Shown in pieces: positions 1 through 7,779 of a stretch of DNA of 23,771 bases. This DNA is from Flavobacterium psychrophilum (GTDB lineage Bacteria; Bacteroidota; Bacteroidia; Flavobacteriales; Flavobacteriaceae): positions 1 through 23,771 of the forward strand of contig DZAU01000035.1 in NCBI GenBank assembly GCA_022729635.1, in the 5' to 3' direction. A program made the position numbers and the translations under genes. Position 1 is the first letter of the stretch. Each line of letters starts with the position of its first letter. The notes below the pieces were generated by a model that was not told where the DNA came from, did not search any database, and was given only the letters and a program-made list of their open reading frames with translations.

Positions 1-75
1 GTAGTTTAACAAAAAATTAATTTTTGCCAAGCAGAATTTAACGAAACTTTGGATTTCTTCTTGTTTTCTTTTCAT
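1..75 (-). CDS. Possible 5' end of a divergent gene (partial, runs off the window)
   Basis: On the minus strand an ATG at 75-73 opens 25 codons (beginning MKRKQEEIQSFVKFCLAK) with no stop before the left edge of the window. The charged, helical composition looks protein-like, but an open stretch this short is not rare by chance. Only 20 bp separate it from the ATG of the plus-strand DUF5686 gene, which is tight for two divergent promoters. I do not recognise a family. Treat it as a tentative partial gene. Confidence 0.3.
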   Translation of the reverse strand, partial: MKRKQEEIQSFVKFCLAKINFLLNY

Positions 76-95
76 ATTCTTGTAAAAAAAATTGT

Positions 96-2582
96 ATGAA
101 AAAGTATTACTTCATTTGGTTTGCCTTAATTTCTATTTCAACTTTCGCACAAATTAGAGGAACTATTACTGACAACAAAGGGATTCCGCTTTCGCTCGTA
201 ACGGTTTTAGAGGAGAATACTTATAACGGAACTTCGTCAAACGAACAAGGAAATTACGAATTGAATATCAAAACTTTGGGGAAACACACCATTGTTTTTC
301 AATATTTAGGATTCAAAACACAAAAAATAACCATTACAATTGACAAATTTCCATACATACAAAACATAAAATTAGCCGAAGAAAGTTTATCGCTTTCTGA
401 GGTTGTCATCAACCCAAAAAATAATCCGGCCAATGCCGTAATCCGCCACGCCATTGCCAGCAAAAAAGAAAATTCTGAAAAAACGGCTCATTTCAAAGCT
501 GATTTTTATTCCCGTGGGATTTTTAAAGTTAAAGATTTACCCAAGAAAATATTAGGTCAAAAAATTGGTGATTTAGACGGCGCAGTCGATTCTACCGGAA
601 CAGGAATTATCTATTTATCAGAAACCGTTTCGAAAATTATTTTTGAAAAACCCAACAATTTAAAAGAACGAATCATAGCTTCAAAAGTGAGTGGCGACAA
701 CAAAGGTTTCAGTTACAATACAGCTAGGGCAACGATTTATGATTTTTATGACAACACTTTAGACTTTAACAGCAAGATGATTTCGCCCATAGCTGATAAT
801 GCTTTCAACTATTACAAATTCAAATTAGAAGGTACTTTTCAGGATGAAAACAACCTGATGATTAACAAAATTAAAGTCATCGCAAAACGAGATGCCGAAC
901 CCGTTTTTGAAGGATATATTTATATTGTGGAGGATTCTTGGGCGATTTACGCAGTAGATTTAGACATAAAAGGCTATCGAATGCACCAAGAATTTGTTGA
1001 TAAAATGAATTTAAAACAAAATTTCAGCTACAACAAAAACAATCATATTTGGGCAAAAAACACCCAAAGTCTTGAGTTTTCGGCGGGTATTTTTGGAATA
1101 AAATTCAACGGAAAATTCTCTTATGTTTATAGTAATTATGAATTCGAAAAAGCGTTTACCAAAAAAACTTTTACCAATGAAATCGTAAGTTTTGAAGATA
1201 ATTCCAACAAAAAAGACACGCTGTTTTGGAATAAAATCAGACCCATTCCTCTAACGCTCGAGGAAAACACCGATTACATAAAAAAAGACAGTATTCATAA
1301 CGTTCGAAACTCAAAAAAATATCTGGATTCTATTGATAAGAAAGGGAATAAGTTCAAATTTCACAGTCCAATTACGGGTTATCATTGGAAAAATTCAACA
1401 AAAAAACAATCCTTTTCTTATGATGGTTTGCTCAATTTATCGTCATTGAGTTTTAACACAGTCCAAGGTTGGAATCTGGATTCTGGTTTTTCTTTCAGAA
1501 ATTGGGCAGCACAAGAAGAAAAAGGAAAATCGACTTCCGTAAGTACCAAATTCAATTATGGTTTTTCTGATGATAGATTACGTGTTACTGCAGATTATTA
1601 CCATCGATTCAACAACAAAAATTATGCAACACTAACTGTTTTTGGCGGAAGCAAAGTAAACCAATTTAATCCAGAAGAACCCATTTCAAAATTCATAAAC
1701 TCCGCGAGCACCTTGTTTTTCAAGGACAATTATATGAAATTGTACAATAAGGAATTTGCTGGTGCCGCATTCGGTCAAGACGTTGGCAATAATTTTTATC
1801 TGAAAGGAACATTAGAATACCAACAGCGCAAGCCTTTGTTCAATAACACAAACCAAGCTTTTGTCAAAAGTGATGATGTTTACAGTTCTAATAATCCGTT
1901 GTTGCCGGACGATAATTTGACTCCAGCATTTGAGCAACATCATCTTACAAAAGCAACAATTTTTGCAAGAATAAATTTTGGAAACAAATACATTTCAAGA
2001 CCTGACGGAAAAATAAATATCAAAAACGAAAAGTATCCTACCTTATTTTTTGGCTATGAAAATGCTTTTGCATCCAATGACAAAAAATACGAATACCAAT
2101 TGATTTCCAGCCAAATTAAATATGATTTTAATGCCGGAAACAAAGGAACATTGGGAATAAATTTGAAAGCCGGAACTTTTATTCACGGCGAAAACATCTC
2201 GTTTGTTGACTACAAGCATTTCAACGGAAACCGAACACACATAGGAATCAGCGACCGCTATTTGGACGCTTTTAACTTATTACCCTATTATTCAAACAGC
2301 ACAAATGACGCTTATTTTGAAGCACATTTAGAACACAACGACAAGGGTTATATTATGAATAAAATTCCTTTGCTGAATAAATTGAATTCCACTTTGGTTT
2401 TAGGATTTCACAGTCTTGCCGTTCCGGATACAAAGCCCTATTCAGAGTTCACAATTGGTTTAGACAATCTTGGTTTTGGAAAATTTAAGATGTTCCGCTT
2501 TGATTATGTTCATTCTTATCAAAACGGAGTTCAAGAGAATGGAGTCGTTTTTGGATTAAAGATTTTGAATGCTTTGGAGTAA
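96..2582 (+). CDS. DUF5686 / carboxypeptidase-regulatory-like domain outer-membrane protein
   Basis: This is an 828-residue exported protein. Residues 1-18 form a signal peptide (MKKYYFIWFALISISTFA, cut before Q), which fixes the start. Residues about 20-100 form a carboxypeptidase-D regulatory-like (CarboxypepD_reg) beta-sandwich, visible in RGTITDNKGIPLSLVTV and the following VFQYLGFKTQ, as seen at the N-terminus of many Bacteroidota TonB-dependent receptors. The rest matches the layout of the DUF5686 family: a long beta-rich region with alternating aromatic and polar residues and a C-terminus resembling an outer-membrane barrel strand (FGLKILNALE). A role at the outer membrane is inferred. 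No catalytic motif is visible and substrates are unknown. It stands alone, converging on murA across a strong shared hairpin. Family assignment is by recognition of architecture. Confidence 0.85.
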   Translation: MKKYYFIWFALISISTFAQIRGTITDNKGIPLSLVTVLEENTYNGTSSNEQGNYELNIKTLGKHTIVFQYLGFKTQKITITIDKFPYIQNIKLAEESLSLSEVVINPKNNPANAVIRHAIASKKENSEKTAHFKADFYSRGIFKVKDLPKKILGQKIGDLDGAVDSTGTGIIYLSETVSKIIFEKPNNLKERIIASKVSGDNKGFSYNTARATIYDFYDNTLDFNSKMISPIADNAFNYYKFKLEGTFQDENNLMINKIKVIAKRDAEPVFEGYIYIVEDSWAIYAVDLDIKGYRMHQEFVDKMNLKQNFSYNKNNHIWAKNTQSLEFSAGIFGIKFNGKFSYVYSNYEFEKAFTKKTFTNEIVSFEDNSNKKDTLFWNKIRPIPLTLEENTDYIKKDSIHNVRNSKKYLDSIDKKGNKFKFHSPITGYHWKNSTKKQSFSYDGLLNLSSLSFNTVQGWNLDSGFSFRNWAAQEEKGKSTSVSTKFNYGFSDDRLRVTADYYHRFNNKNYATLTVFGGSKVNQFNPEEPISKFINSASTLFFKDNYMKLYNKEFAGAAFGQDVGNNFYLKGTLEYQQRKPLFNNTNQAFVKSDDVYSSNNPLLPDDNLTPAFEQHHLTKATIFARINFGNKYISRPDGKINIKNEKYPTLFFGYENAFASNDKKYEYQLISSQIKYDFNAGNKGTLGINLKAGTFIHGENISFVDYKHFNGNRTHIGISDRYLDAFNLLPYYSNSTNDAYFEAHLEHNDKGYIMNKIPLLNKLNSTLVLGFHSLAVPDTKPYSEFTIGLDNLGFGKFKMFRFDYVHSYQNGVQENGVVFGLKILNALE

Positions 2583-2625
2583 AAAGGTTCTCTATCTGTG
2601 ATTTCTCCTTTGTTGAAATTGTAAT

Positions 2626-2666
2626 AATAAACCTCAAAGGTTTGAAAAAAACCTTTGAGGTTTATT
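2626..2666. terminator. Bidirectional terminator hairpin between DUF5686 gene and murA
   Basis: This is a perfect 18-bp inverted repeat (arms 2626-2643 and 2649-2666) around a 5-nt GAAAA loop, between two convergent genes. The arm ends are A/T-rich (AATAAA on one side, TTTATT on the other), so each strand gets a GC-containing stem followed by U-rich RNA. The symmetric placement 44 bp after the DUF5686 stop and 19 bp after the murA stop supports termination of both transcripts. Confidence 0.8.
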
Positions 2667-2684
2667 GTTTCATATTGAATAAAA

Positions 2685-3995
2685 TTAAGCTCTCACGATT
2701 TTGGCTCCAATGGCTCTCAATCGTTCGTCAATTCGTTCATATCCTCTATCTATTTGTTCTATATTTTGAATAGTGCTTGTGCCTTTTGCAGAAAGTGCCG
2801 CTATCAATAGTGAAATTCCTGCTCGAATATCTGGCGATGACATTGTTGTTGCTTTCAGTTGTGATTTGAAATCATGACCAATAACTACAGCTCGATGTGG
2901 ATCGCACAAAATAATTTTCGCTCCCATATCAATCAATTTATCGACGAAAAACAAACGACTTTCAAACATTTTTTGATGAATAAGAACATCGCCTTTAGCT
3001 TGGGTAGCCACAACTAGCACAATGCTCAATAAATCTGGAGTGAATCCTGGCCAAGGTGCATCAGAAACGGTAAGAATAGAACCGTCAATATCCGTTTTTA
3101 TCTGATAACCGTCTTTGTGTGCAGGAATATAAATATCGTCTCCTTTTTTCTCTAAAGTAATACCGAGTTTTCTGAAAACATTTGGAATAAGTCCAAGGTT
3201 TTCCCAACTTACATCTTTAATCGTAATTTCACTTCTGGTCATTGCGGCAAGCCCTATCCAACTTCCAATTTCGATCATATCAGGAAGGATTCTATGCACA
3301 CAACCGCCGAGACTTTCAACTCCTTCGATGGTCAATAAATTGGAGCCCACACCAGTAATTTTTGCTCCCATCGCATTCAACATTCTACACAATTGTTGCA
3401 AATAAGGTTCGCAAGCTGCGTTGTAAATTGTGGTTTTCCCTTTGGCCAAAACCGCTGCCATAACAATATTTGCAGTTCCGGTTACCGATGCTTCGTCAAG
3501 CAACATATCGGCGCCGATTAATCCATTTGGTGCTTCAACTCCATAAAAATGGTCTTCTCTATTGTAGCGAAATTTTGCGCCAAGATTGATGAATCCTTCA
3601 AAATGGGTGTCCAATCTTCTTCGTCCAATTTTATCGCCACCTGGTTTTGGAATATATCCTTTGCCGAATCGTGCCAAAAGTGGTCCAACAATCATAATGG
3701 AACCTCGAAGTGAACCTCCTTCTTTTTTGAAGGCTTCGGTTTCCAGATAATGCACGTTTACCTCATCGGCTTGAAAAGTGTAGGAACCGTGTCCGATTTT
3801 TTGGATTTTAACTCCTAGATTTCCCAAAAGCGTAATCAGTTTATTGATGTCGATTATATCCGGAATATTATTGATAGTTACCTTTTCAGGAGTCAATAAT
3901 ATGGCGCATAAAATTTGCAATGCTTCATTTTTTGCTCCTTGCGGTGTGATTTCGCCTTTTAGGCTAACGCCTCCTTCTATTTTGAATATTCCCAT
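2685..3995 (-). CDS. murA: UDP-N-acetylglucosamine 1-carboxyvinyltransferase (MurA)
   Basis: MurA transfers enolpyruvate from PEP to UDP-GlcNAc, the first committed step of cytoplasmic peptidoglycan precursor synthesis. The 436-residue length is normal for this EPSP-synthase-fold family. Typical elements are KNEALQI near residue 22 (the UDP-GlcNAc/PEP-binding Lys-Asn region), LRGSIMIVGPLLARFG about 97-111, EASVTGTAN, and the C-terminal DIRAGISLLIAAL. The loop holding the catalytic cysteine (Cys115 in E. coli, GGC-x-IGARP) reads PGGDKIGRRRLDTHF here, so that residue is Asp121 (codon GAT, read from 3635 down to 3633). Cys-to-Asp at this position is known from Mycobacterium and Chlamydia MurA and gives intrinsic fosfomycin insensitivity. 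It is the last gene of a minus-strand run DUF493-DUF4290-murA, 81 bp after DUF4290. Confidence 0.97.
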   Translation of the reverse strand: MGIFKIEGGVSLKGEITPQGAKNEALQILCAILLTPEKVTINNIPDIIDINKLITLLGNLGVKIQKIGHGSYTFQADEVNVHYLETEAFKKEGGSLRGSIMIVGPLLARFGKGYIPKPGGDKIGRRRLDTHFEGFINLGAKFRYNREDHFYGVEAPNGLIGADMLLDEASVTGTANIVMAAVLAKGKTTIYNAACEPYLQQLCRMLNAMGAKITGVGSNLLTIEGVESLGGCVHRILPDMIEIGSWIGLAAMTRSEITIKDVSWENLGLIPNVFRKLGITLEKKGDDIYIPAHKDGYQIKTDIDGSILTVSDAPWPGFTPDLLSIVLVVATQAKGDVLIHQKMFESRLFFVDKLIDMGAKIILCDPHRAVVIGHDFKSQLKATTMSSPDIRAGISLLIAALSAKGTSTIQNIEQIDRGYERIDERLRAIGAKIVRA

Positions 3996-4003
3996 TTTTT
4001 TTT

Positions 4004-4036
4004 AAGTTAGAAGTTAGAAGTTAGAAGTTAGAAGTT
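4004..4036. repeat. Heptanucleotide tandem repeat (AAGTTAG)n
   Basis: Four perfect head-to-tail copies of the 7-mer AAGTTAG (4004-4031) are followed by a partial fifth. They lie in the 81-bp gap between DUF4290 and murA, ending 9 bp upstream of the murA ATG. The 7-nt period and intergenic position match two other tracts in this window (5125-5159 and 5780-5849). Confidence 0.85.
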
Positions 4037-4076
4037 GCCCAACGACAGACTTTTTACTTATAACTAGCAACTGGTT

Positions 4077-4802
4077 TTACAAAGGTTTTCTGTTTTGATT
4101 TTTCTGTGTCGGATTTGACTTTCCACCTTTTACATTCTTGTTGCTTTGAATTTTTGGTTGCCCTGTAGCTGTAATTTTATTGGACATTCGTTTATTGGTT
4201 CTCAGCAAATCAGTAGTATCCAAAAGTTCTTCTGTACTATGACGCAAATCTAATTTTCCTTCTGACAATTCGAATAAATGTTCGAAAATCACGTCATCTT
4301 TTACGGTGTCTTTATTCCAACTCAAATAGGATTTTTTCATGTGATTGGCAATCACTTTTACCAAAGCATTTTTCATTTCGCCTTCCTCCCATTTATTGGC
4401 AACGTCAATCATATATTTGATATTATTGCCATAAAATCGATATTTCGGAAAGTTTTGAGGGTATTTTAAAATTTCTGGTTTCAACTGCAACACTTCGCGC
4501 GACGGAATTGGATACGGAGAATCTACATCAATTCTAAAATCGGACATTATGAAAAGCTGATCCCACAATTTATGTTGAAAATCAGGCACATCACGCAAAT
4601 GTGGATTCAAACTTCCCATTACTTGAATAATATATTTTGCCGCTTTATTTCGTTCCTCTTTGTCCTCAATTGCCGTAGCCTGATCAATTAATTTTTGCAA
4701 ATGCCTGCCGTATTCCGGAATAATAAGATGTTTTCTTTCGGAATTATATTCTAAATTAAAAACAACATCATTCGCATTTTCTTTGATATATTTTGTCATC
4801 AT
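4077..4802 (-). CDS. DUF4290 domain protein
   Basis: This 241-residue soluble protein has no signal peptide and no membrane segments. It resembles the Bacteroidota-restricted DUF4290 family, with the N-terminal LEYNSERKHLIIPEYGRHLQKLIDQA, the IQVMGSLNPHLRD segment and the DFKHKLWDQLFIMSDF-like stretch (here DFQHKLWDQLFIMSDF). The C-terminal 40 residues are low-complexity, rich in Lys, Asn and Gln, and probably disordered. The function is unknown. It is 2 bp from the upstream DUF493 gene and followed by murA, an arrangement suggesting co-expression with cell-wall synthesis. The ATG at 4802 is the second codon of a double Met (MMTKYIKE), and either Met could be used. Confidence 0.85.
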   Translation of the reverse strand: MMTKYIKENANDVVFNLEYNSERKHLIIPEYGRHLQKLIDQATAIEDKEERNKAAKYIIQVMGSLNPHLRDVPDFQHKLWDQLFIMSDFRIDVDSPYPIPSREVLQLKPEILKYPQNFPKYRFYGNNIKYMIDVANKWEEGEMKNALVKVIANHMKKSYLSWNKDTVKDDVIFEHLFELSEGKLDLRHSTEELLDTTDLLRTNKRMSNKITATGQPKIQSNKNVKGGKSNPTQKNQNRKPL

Positions 4803-4804
4803 AT

Positions 4805-5089
4805 TTATAGTGAAATTATACCTTCTATTATTGAAACTTCTAGGTATTTGTCGATTACTTCTTGTGAGTCTTTCATTTGGACATCGATAGATATGCTGGT
4901 AAATTTTCCTGTTTTAGATTTTGTTGTTTTAATTACTGCTCCCATACAATCAAATGCCAGTTCTACTTGTTCTATGTTTTCAATTGTTGAGGGAACGATA
5001 AATTTGAATAAATACAAAGCGGGCCAAGCAGTACTCATATCTAACTCCACTTTCAACCTTTCATAAAATTCTTCAGTCTTCTTGTCCAT
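4805..5089 (-). CDS. DUF493 family protein (YbeD-like)
   Basis: This is a small 94-residue protein of the DUF493/YbeD type. This ferredoxin-like fold resembles regulatory domains, and no enzymatic activity is established for the family. Visible features are an alternating beta-alpha pattern with YLFKFIVPSTIENIEQVELAF, KTTKSKTGKFTSISIDVQM and a terminal SIIEGIISL strand. It is the first gene of the minus-strand run into DUF4290 and murA, with a TATATTTG -7 element 21-28 bp upstream of its ATG. Regulation of the downstream genes by this protein would be speculation. Confidence 0.85.
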   Translation of the reverse strand: MDKKTEEFYERLKVELDMSTAWPALYLFKFIVPSTIENIEQVELAFDCMGAVIKTTKSKTGKFTSISIDVQMKDSQEVIDKYLEVSIIEGIISL

Positions 5090-5109
5090 TAGTATAAAAA
5101 AAATAAAAG

Positions 5110-5117
5110 CAAATATA
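5110..5117 (-). promoter_or_regulatory. -7 element (TATATTTG) for the DUF493-DUF4290-murA operon
   Basis: The minus strand reads TATATTTG, an exact match to the Bacteroidota -7 consensus TAnnTTTG, starting 28 bp upstream of the DUF493 ATG. A transcription start a few bases downstream leaves a leader of about 15 nt. No convincing -33 TTG at the ideal spacing was found. It is the only such element seen upstream of the three genes. Confidence 0.6.
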
Positions 5118-5124
5118 CAGTTTT

Positions 5125-5159
5125 GATTTTAGATTTGGGATTTAGGGTTTAGGATTTTT
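5125..5159. repeat. Degenerate heptanucleotide tandem repeat (GATTTAG)n
   Basis: Five consecutive 7-nt units (GATTTTA, GATTTGG, GATTTAG, GGTTTAG, GATTTTT) fill the space between the divergent promoters of DUF493 and the P-loop ATPase gene. They are imperfect but keep a strict 7-nt register. Repeat-number change here would alter the spacing upstream of both promoters. Confidence 0.75.
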
Positions 5160-5214
5160 AAGAATAATGAAATTGATAAGTACAATATTCTTTCGAATTC
5201 CCAATAACTTTAGG

Positions 5215-5222
5215 TAAATTTG
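5215..5222 (+). promoter_or_regulatory. -7 element (TAAATTTG) for the P-loop ATPase gene
   Basis: This is an exact TAnnTTTG match, 18 bp upstream of the GTG start at 5240. It implies a leader of only about 10-12 nt. The -33 region at the ideal spacing is weak (TTC instead of TTG). Confidence 0.6.
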
Positions 5223-5239
5223 CGACTTATTTGTAAAAT

Positions 5240-5773
5240 GTGAATAAAGAAATTGTAGTCATCATTGGCGGACCAGGAACTGGCAAAAGCACTATTATCG
5301 ATGGATTGATAGCCAAAGGTTTTTGCTGTTATCCTGAAATTTCCAGACAAGTTACTTTGGAAGCAAAAAAACAAGGTGTCGAACAACTGTTTCTGGAAAA
5401 CCCTTTACTTTTTAGCGAATTATTATTGGAAGGAAGAAAAAAACAATTTAATAATGCGTTAAACGAAATTCAAAATATTGTTTTTATCGACCGCGGAATT
5501 CCGGATATTTTGGCTTATATGCACTACATTGGCGACAGTTATCCTTCGCATTTTGATCTGGCTTGTCGCGAAAATTTATATACAAAAATCTTTATTCTTC
5601 CGCCTTGGGAGGAAATTTATGTGAGTGATGAAGCCCGCTACGAGAACTTTGAACAGGCAAAACTCATACACAATCATCTCACAGAAACGTATCAAAATTA
5701 TGGTTACGAACTCATAGAAGTTCCAAAAGACAATCTTGATAACAGAATTTTATTTATCTTAGACCAAATTTAG
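5240..5773 (+). CDS. AAA_28-type P-loop ATPase/kinase-like protein
   Basis: This 177-residue single-domain P-loop protein has Walker A GGPGTGKST at about residues 10-18, a Walker-B-like hydrophobic strand NIVFIDRGIPD at about 80-90, and a C-terminal beta strand. It resembles the AAA_28 group, related to nucleoside or small-molecule kinases, and the substrate is unknown. The start is GTG at 5240. An ATG at 5238 overlaps it but is followed at once by in-frame TGA, and an in-frame TAA at 5234-5236 blocks any upstream start, so GTG is the only usable start before Walker A. It lies immediately upstream of recQ on the same strand with no separate recQ promoter visible, suggesting co-transcription through the hairpin at 5780-5849. 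Confidence 0.85.
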   Translation: MNKEIVVIIGGPGTGKSTIIDGLIAKGFCCYPEISRQVTLEAKKQGVEQLFLENPLLFSELLLEGRKKQFNNALNEIQNIVFIDRGIPDILAYMHYIGDSYPSHFDLACRENLYTKIFILPPWEEIYVSDEARYENFEQAKLIHNHLTETYQNYGYELIEVPKDNLDNRILFILDQI

Positions 5774-5779
5774 TAAATT

Positions 5780-5849
5780 GTTTAAAGTTTAAGGTTTAAA
5801 GTTGTTTAACTTAAATTGGAGCCCGAACTTTAAACTTTAAACTTTAAAC
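5780..5849. repeat. Heptad-built 24-bp inverted repeat in front of recQ
   Basis: The left arm 5780-5803 (units of TTTAAAG) and right arm 5826-5849 (units of ACTTTAA) are reverse complements over 24 nt with one mismatch. They enclose a 22-nt loop. The right arm ends 6 nt before the recQ ATG. Each arm is itself about three heptad repeats, so this is an inverted pair of 7-nt tandem tracts. The all A/T-rich stem lacks the GC core and U-tract of a normal terminator. It could fold at the recQ start region in the mRNA. Confidence 0.85.
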
Positions 5850-5855
5850 TGAAAG

Positions 5856-7748
5856 ATGCAAACAGCTTTACAAATTCTTCAAAAATACTGGAAACACGAC
5901 GAATTTAGATCGCCGCAAGAAGAAATCATCAATTCAGTTCTTGAAGGAAAAGATACTTTTGGATTGATGCCAACTGGTGGTGGAAAATCGATTTGTTTTC
6001 AAGTTCCGGCAATGATGCAGGACGGAATTTGTTTGGTCATTTCGCCCTTGGTAGCCTTGATGAAAGACCAAGTACAACGCTTGCAAAAACTTGACATTAA
6101 AGCAATTGCCCTTACTGGCGGAATTCATTCTGACGAAATAATTACACTTTTGGACAATTGCGAATTTGGAAATTATAAATTTTTATACGTATCGCCAGAA
6201 CGATTACAATCCGACTGGATTTTAGACCGAATAAAAAACCTGCCCATCAATTTAATTGCCATCGACGAAGCACATTGTGTATCGCAATGGGGACACGATT
6301 TTCGCCCTGCTTATTTAAAAATAGCACATTTAAAAACACATTTCCCGAAAGTTCCTTTCTTGGCACTTACTGCTTCGGCAACAAAACGGGTTCTTGAGGA
6401 TGTAATTTTTCAATTAGGGCTTGAAAAACCGGCTATTTTTCAGAAATCATTTGCCAGAAAAAATATTGCCTATATGGTTTTTGAAGTTGAAGACAAATTG
6501 TATCGAATGGAGCAAATCTTGAAGAAAAATCCTCAGCCTTCAATAATCTATGTCCGAAACAGGAAAGCCTGTTCAGAAACCGCATTGCAATTACACTCTT
6601 TGGGATTCAAAGCTACCTTTTATCACGGCGGATTGTCTATTAAAGACAAAGAAAAAAATATGAATCTTTGGATAAACGAAGAAGTTCAAATAATGGTTGC
6701 CACCAATGCCTTTGGAATGGGAATTGACAAATCGAATGTGAAAACCGTGATTCACATTCATCTTCCCGAAAGCATCGAGAGTTATTATCAGGAAGCCGGT
6801 CGCGCCGGAAGAGACAATAAAAAAGCGTTCGCCGTTTTGCTTACCAGCCCGTCTGACAAGGTTCAAGCCCAAAGTCAGTTTATTAACGTATTGCCGGACA
6901 AAAAAATTCTTACCCAGATTTATATTAAATTGTGTACTTATTTCCAAATTGCCTACGGCGAAGGAATCAACGAGCAGTTTTCGTTCAACTTGAATCATTT
7001 TTGCCAAAAATACGGATTCCCAACTTTGAAAACTTTCAATGCCATTCAGTTTTTAGACCGTCAGGGAGTTTTGAGTTTGTCACAAGAATATTCCGAGAAA
7101 ATCACGATGCAATTTATCATTCCATCCAAAGAAGTGATTCGATATATGAGTTTAAATCCTCAGGAAGAACCCGTTATTCTTGCAATTCTTCGCACCTATC
7201 CCGGAATTTACGACACTCAAACAGCTATTAATTTATCTCTGATTGGTAAAAAAGCCATTTGTAATGAAACAGTATTAAATTCGGTTTTAGATAAATTAAA
7301 AACACTTGATATTATTGATTATCATAAAAAAAACAATGATTCTACTATTATATTCAATGAAGTTCGCGAAGACGAAAGAACCATAAACCGGGTTTCGAAA
7401 TACCTTGAAACTCAAAATCAGCAAAAAATTGCTCAATTCGAAGCCGTTTTAAATTATATCAATGAAAAGAAAGTGTGCAAAAGCAAGTTGATTCTGAACT
7501 ATTTTGGCGAAACAGTCAATGCTGATTGTGGAATTTGTTCTTATTGTGTTTCGAAAAAAAGTAACTCCAGTGCAACTTCTTTAATTTCCGAAAAAATTAT
7601 TGGATTATTGAAAATTCAAGATTTAAATTCGAGGGAAATTCAAAAATTGACAAAAAACAGCGAAGACGATGTTATCTTTGCGTTGCAAAATTTATTGGAA
7701 AACAATACAATTGCCATAAACCCAAACAATAAATATTCACTTAAATAA
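5856..7748 (+). CDS. recQ: ATP-dependent DNA helicase RecQ family
   Basis: This is a 3'-5' superfamily 2 DNA helicase acting in recombination and replication-fork repair. Of its 630 residues, motif I (Walker A) is MPTGGGKS at 38-45, motif II is DEAH at 137-140 followed by the RecQ-specific aromatic loop CVSQWGHDFRP, and motif III is LTASAT. Motifs IV-VI include IIYVRNRK, TNAFGMGIDK and QEAGRAGRD. The RQC zinc site is intact: Cys541, Cys558, Cys561, Cys564 (C-x16-C-x2-C-x2-C). After it only 66 residues remain, with a winged-helix-like segment and no recognisable HRDC domain, so this is a short-tail RecQ. Many Bacteroidota carry a second, longer RecQ elsewhere, so the exact paralogue is not certain. 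It follows the P-loop ATPase gene by 82 bp and precedes fmt by 31 bp. Confidence 0.95.
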   Translation: MQTALQILQKYWKHDEFRSPQEEIINSVLEGKDTFGLMPTGGGKSICFQVPAMMQDGICLVISPLVALMKDQVQRLQKLDIKAIALTGGIHSDEIITLLDNCEFGNYKFLYVSPERLQSDWILDRIKNLPINLIAIDEAHCVSQWGHDFRPAYLKIAHLKTHFPKVPFLALTASATKRVLEDVIFQLGLEKPAIFQKSFARKNIAYMVFEVEDKLYRMEQILKKNPQPSIIYVRNRKACSETALQLHSLGFKATFYHGGLSIKDKEKNMNLWINEEVQIMVATNAFGMGIDKSNVKTVIHIHLPESIESYYQEAGRAGRDNKKAFAVLLTSPSDKVQAQSQFINVLPDKKILTQIYIKLCTYFQIAYGEGINEQFSFNLNHFCQKYGFPTLKTFNAIQFLDRQGVLSLSQEYSEKITMQFIIPSKEVIRYMSLNPQEEPVILAILRTYPGIYDTQTAINLSLIGKKAICNETVLNSVLDKLKTLDIIDYHKKNNDSTIIFNEVREDERTINRVSKYLETQNQQKIAQFEAVLNYINEKKVCKSKLILNYFGETVNADCGICSYCVSKKSNSSATSLISEKIIGLLKIQDLNSREIQKLTKNSEDDVIFALQNLLENNTIAINPNNKYSLK

Positions 7749-7751
7749 CAA

Positions 7752-7778
7752 CGAGATGGCGTAGTGTCTCGCAATTAC
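7752..7778. repeat. Degenerate copy of the GTCATTGCGAGG-type interspersed repeat
   Basis: The minus strand of this 27-nt segment (GTAATTGCGAGACAC then TACGCCATCTCG) matches the dispersed repeat pattern GTCATTGCGAGGCACGAAGC with an ATCTCG tail at 22 of 27 positions, by my own alignment from memory of that repeat. A second, interrupted copy lies at 12763-12806. This copy fills almost the whole 31-bp gap between recQ and fmt and ends one base before the fmt ATG, leaving no room for a ribosome binding site. Confidence 0.55.
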
Positions 7779-7779
7779 A

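Noticed and set aside
4004..4036. CRISPR-like array
   Set aside because: Units are 7 nt with no spacers. It is a simple tandem repeat.
6591..7007. 138-codon minus-strand open frame inside recQ
   Set aside because: It is a shadow of conserved RecQ helicase motifs on the other strand, with no domain of its own.
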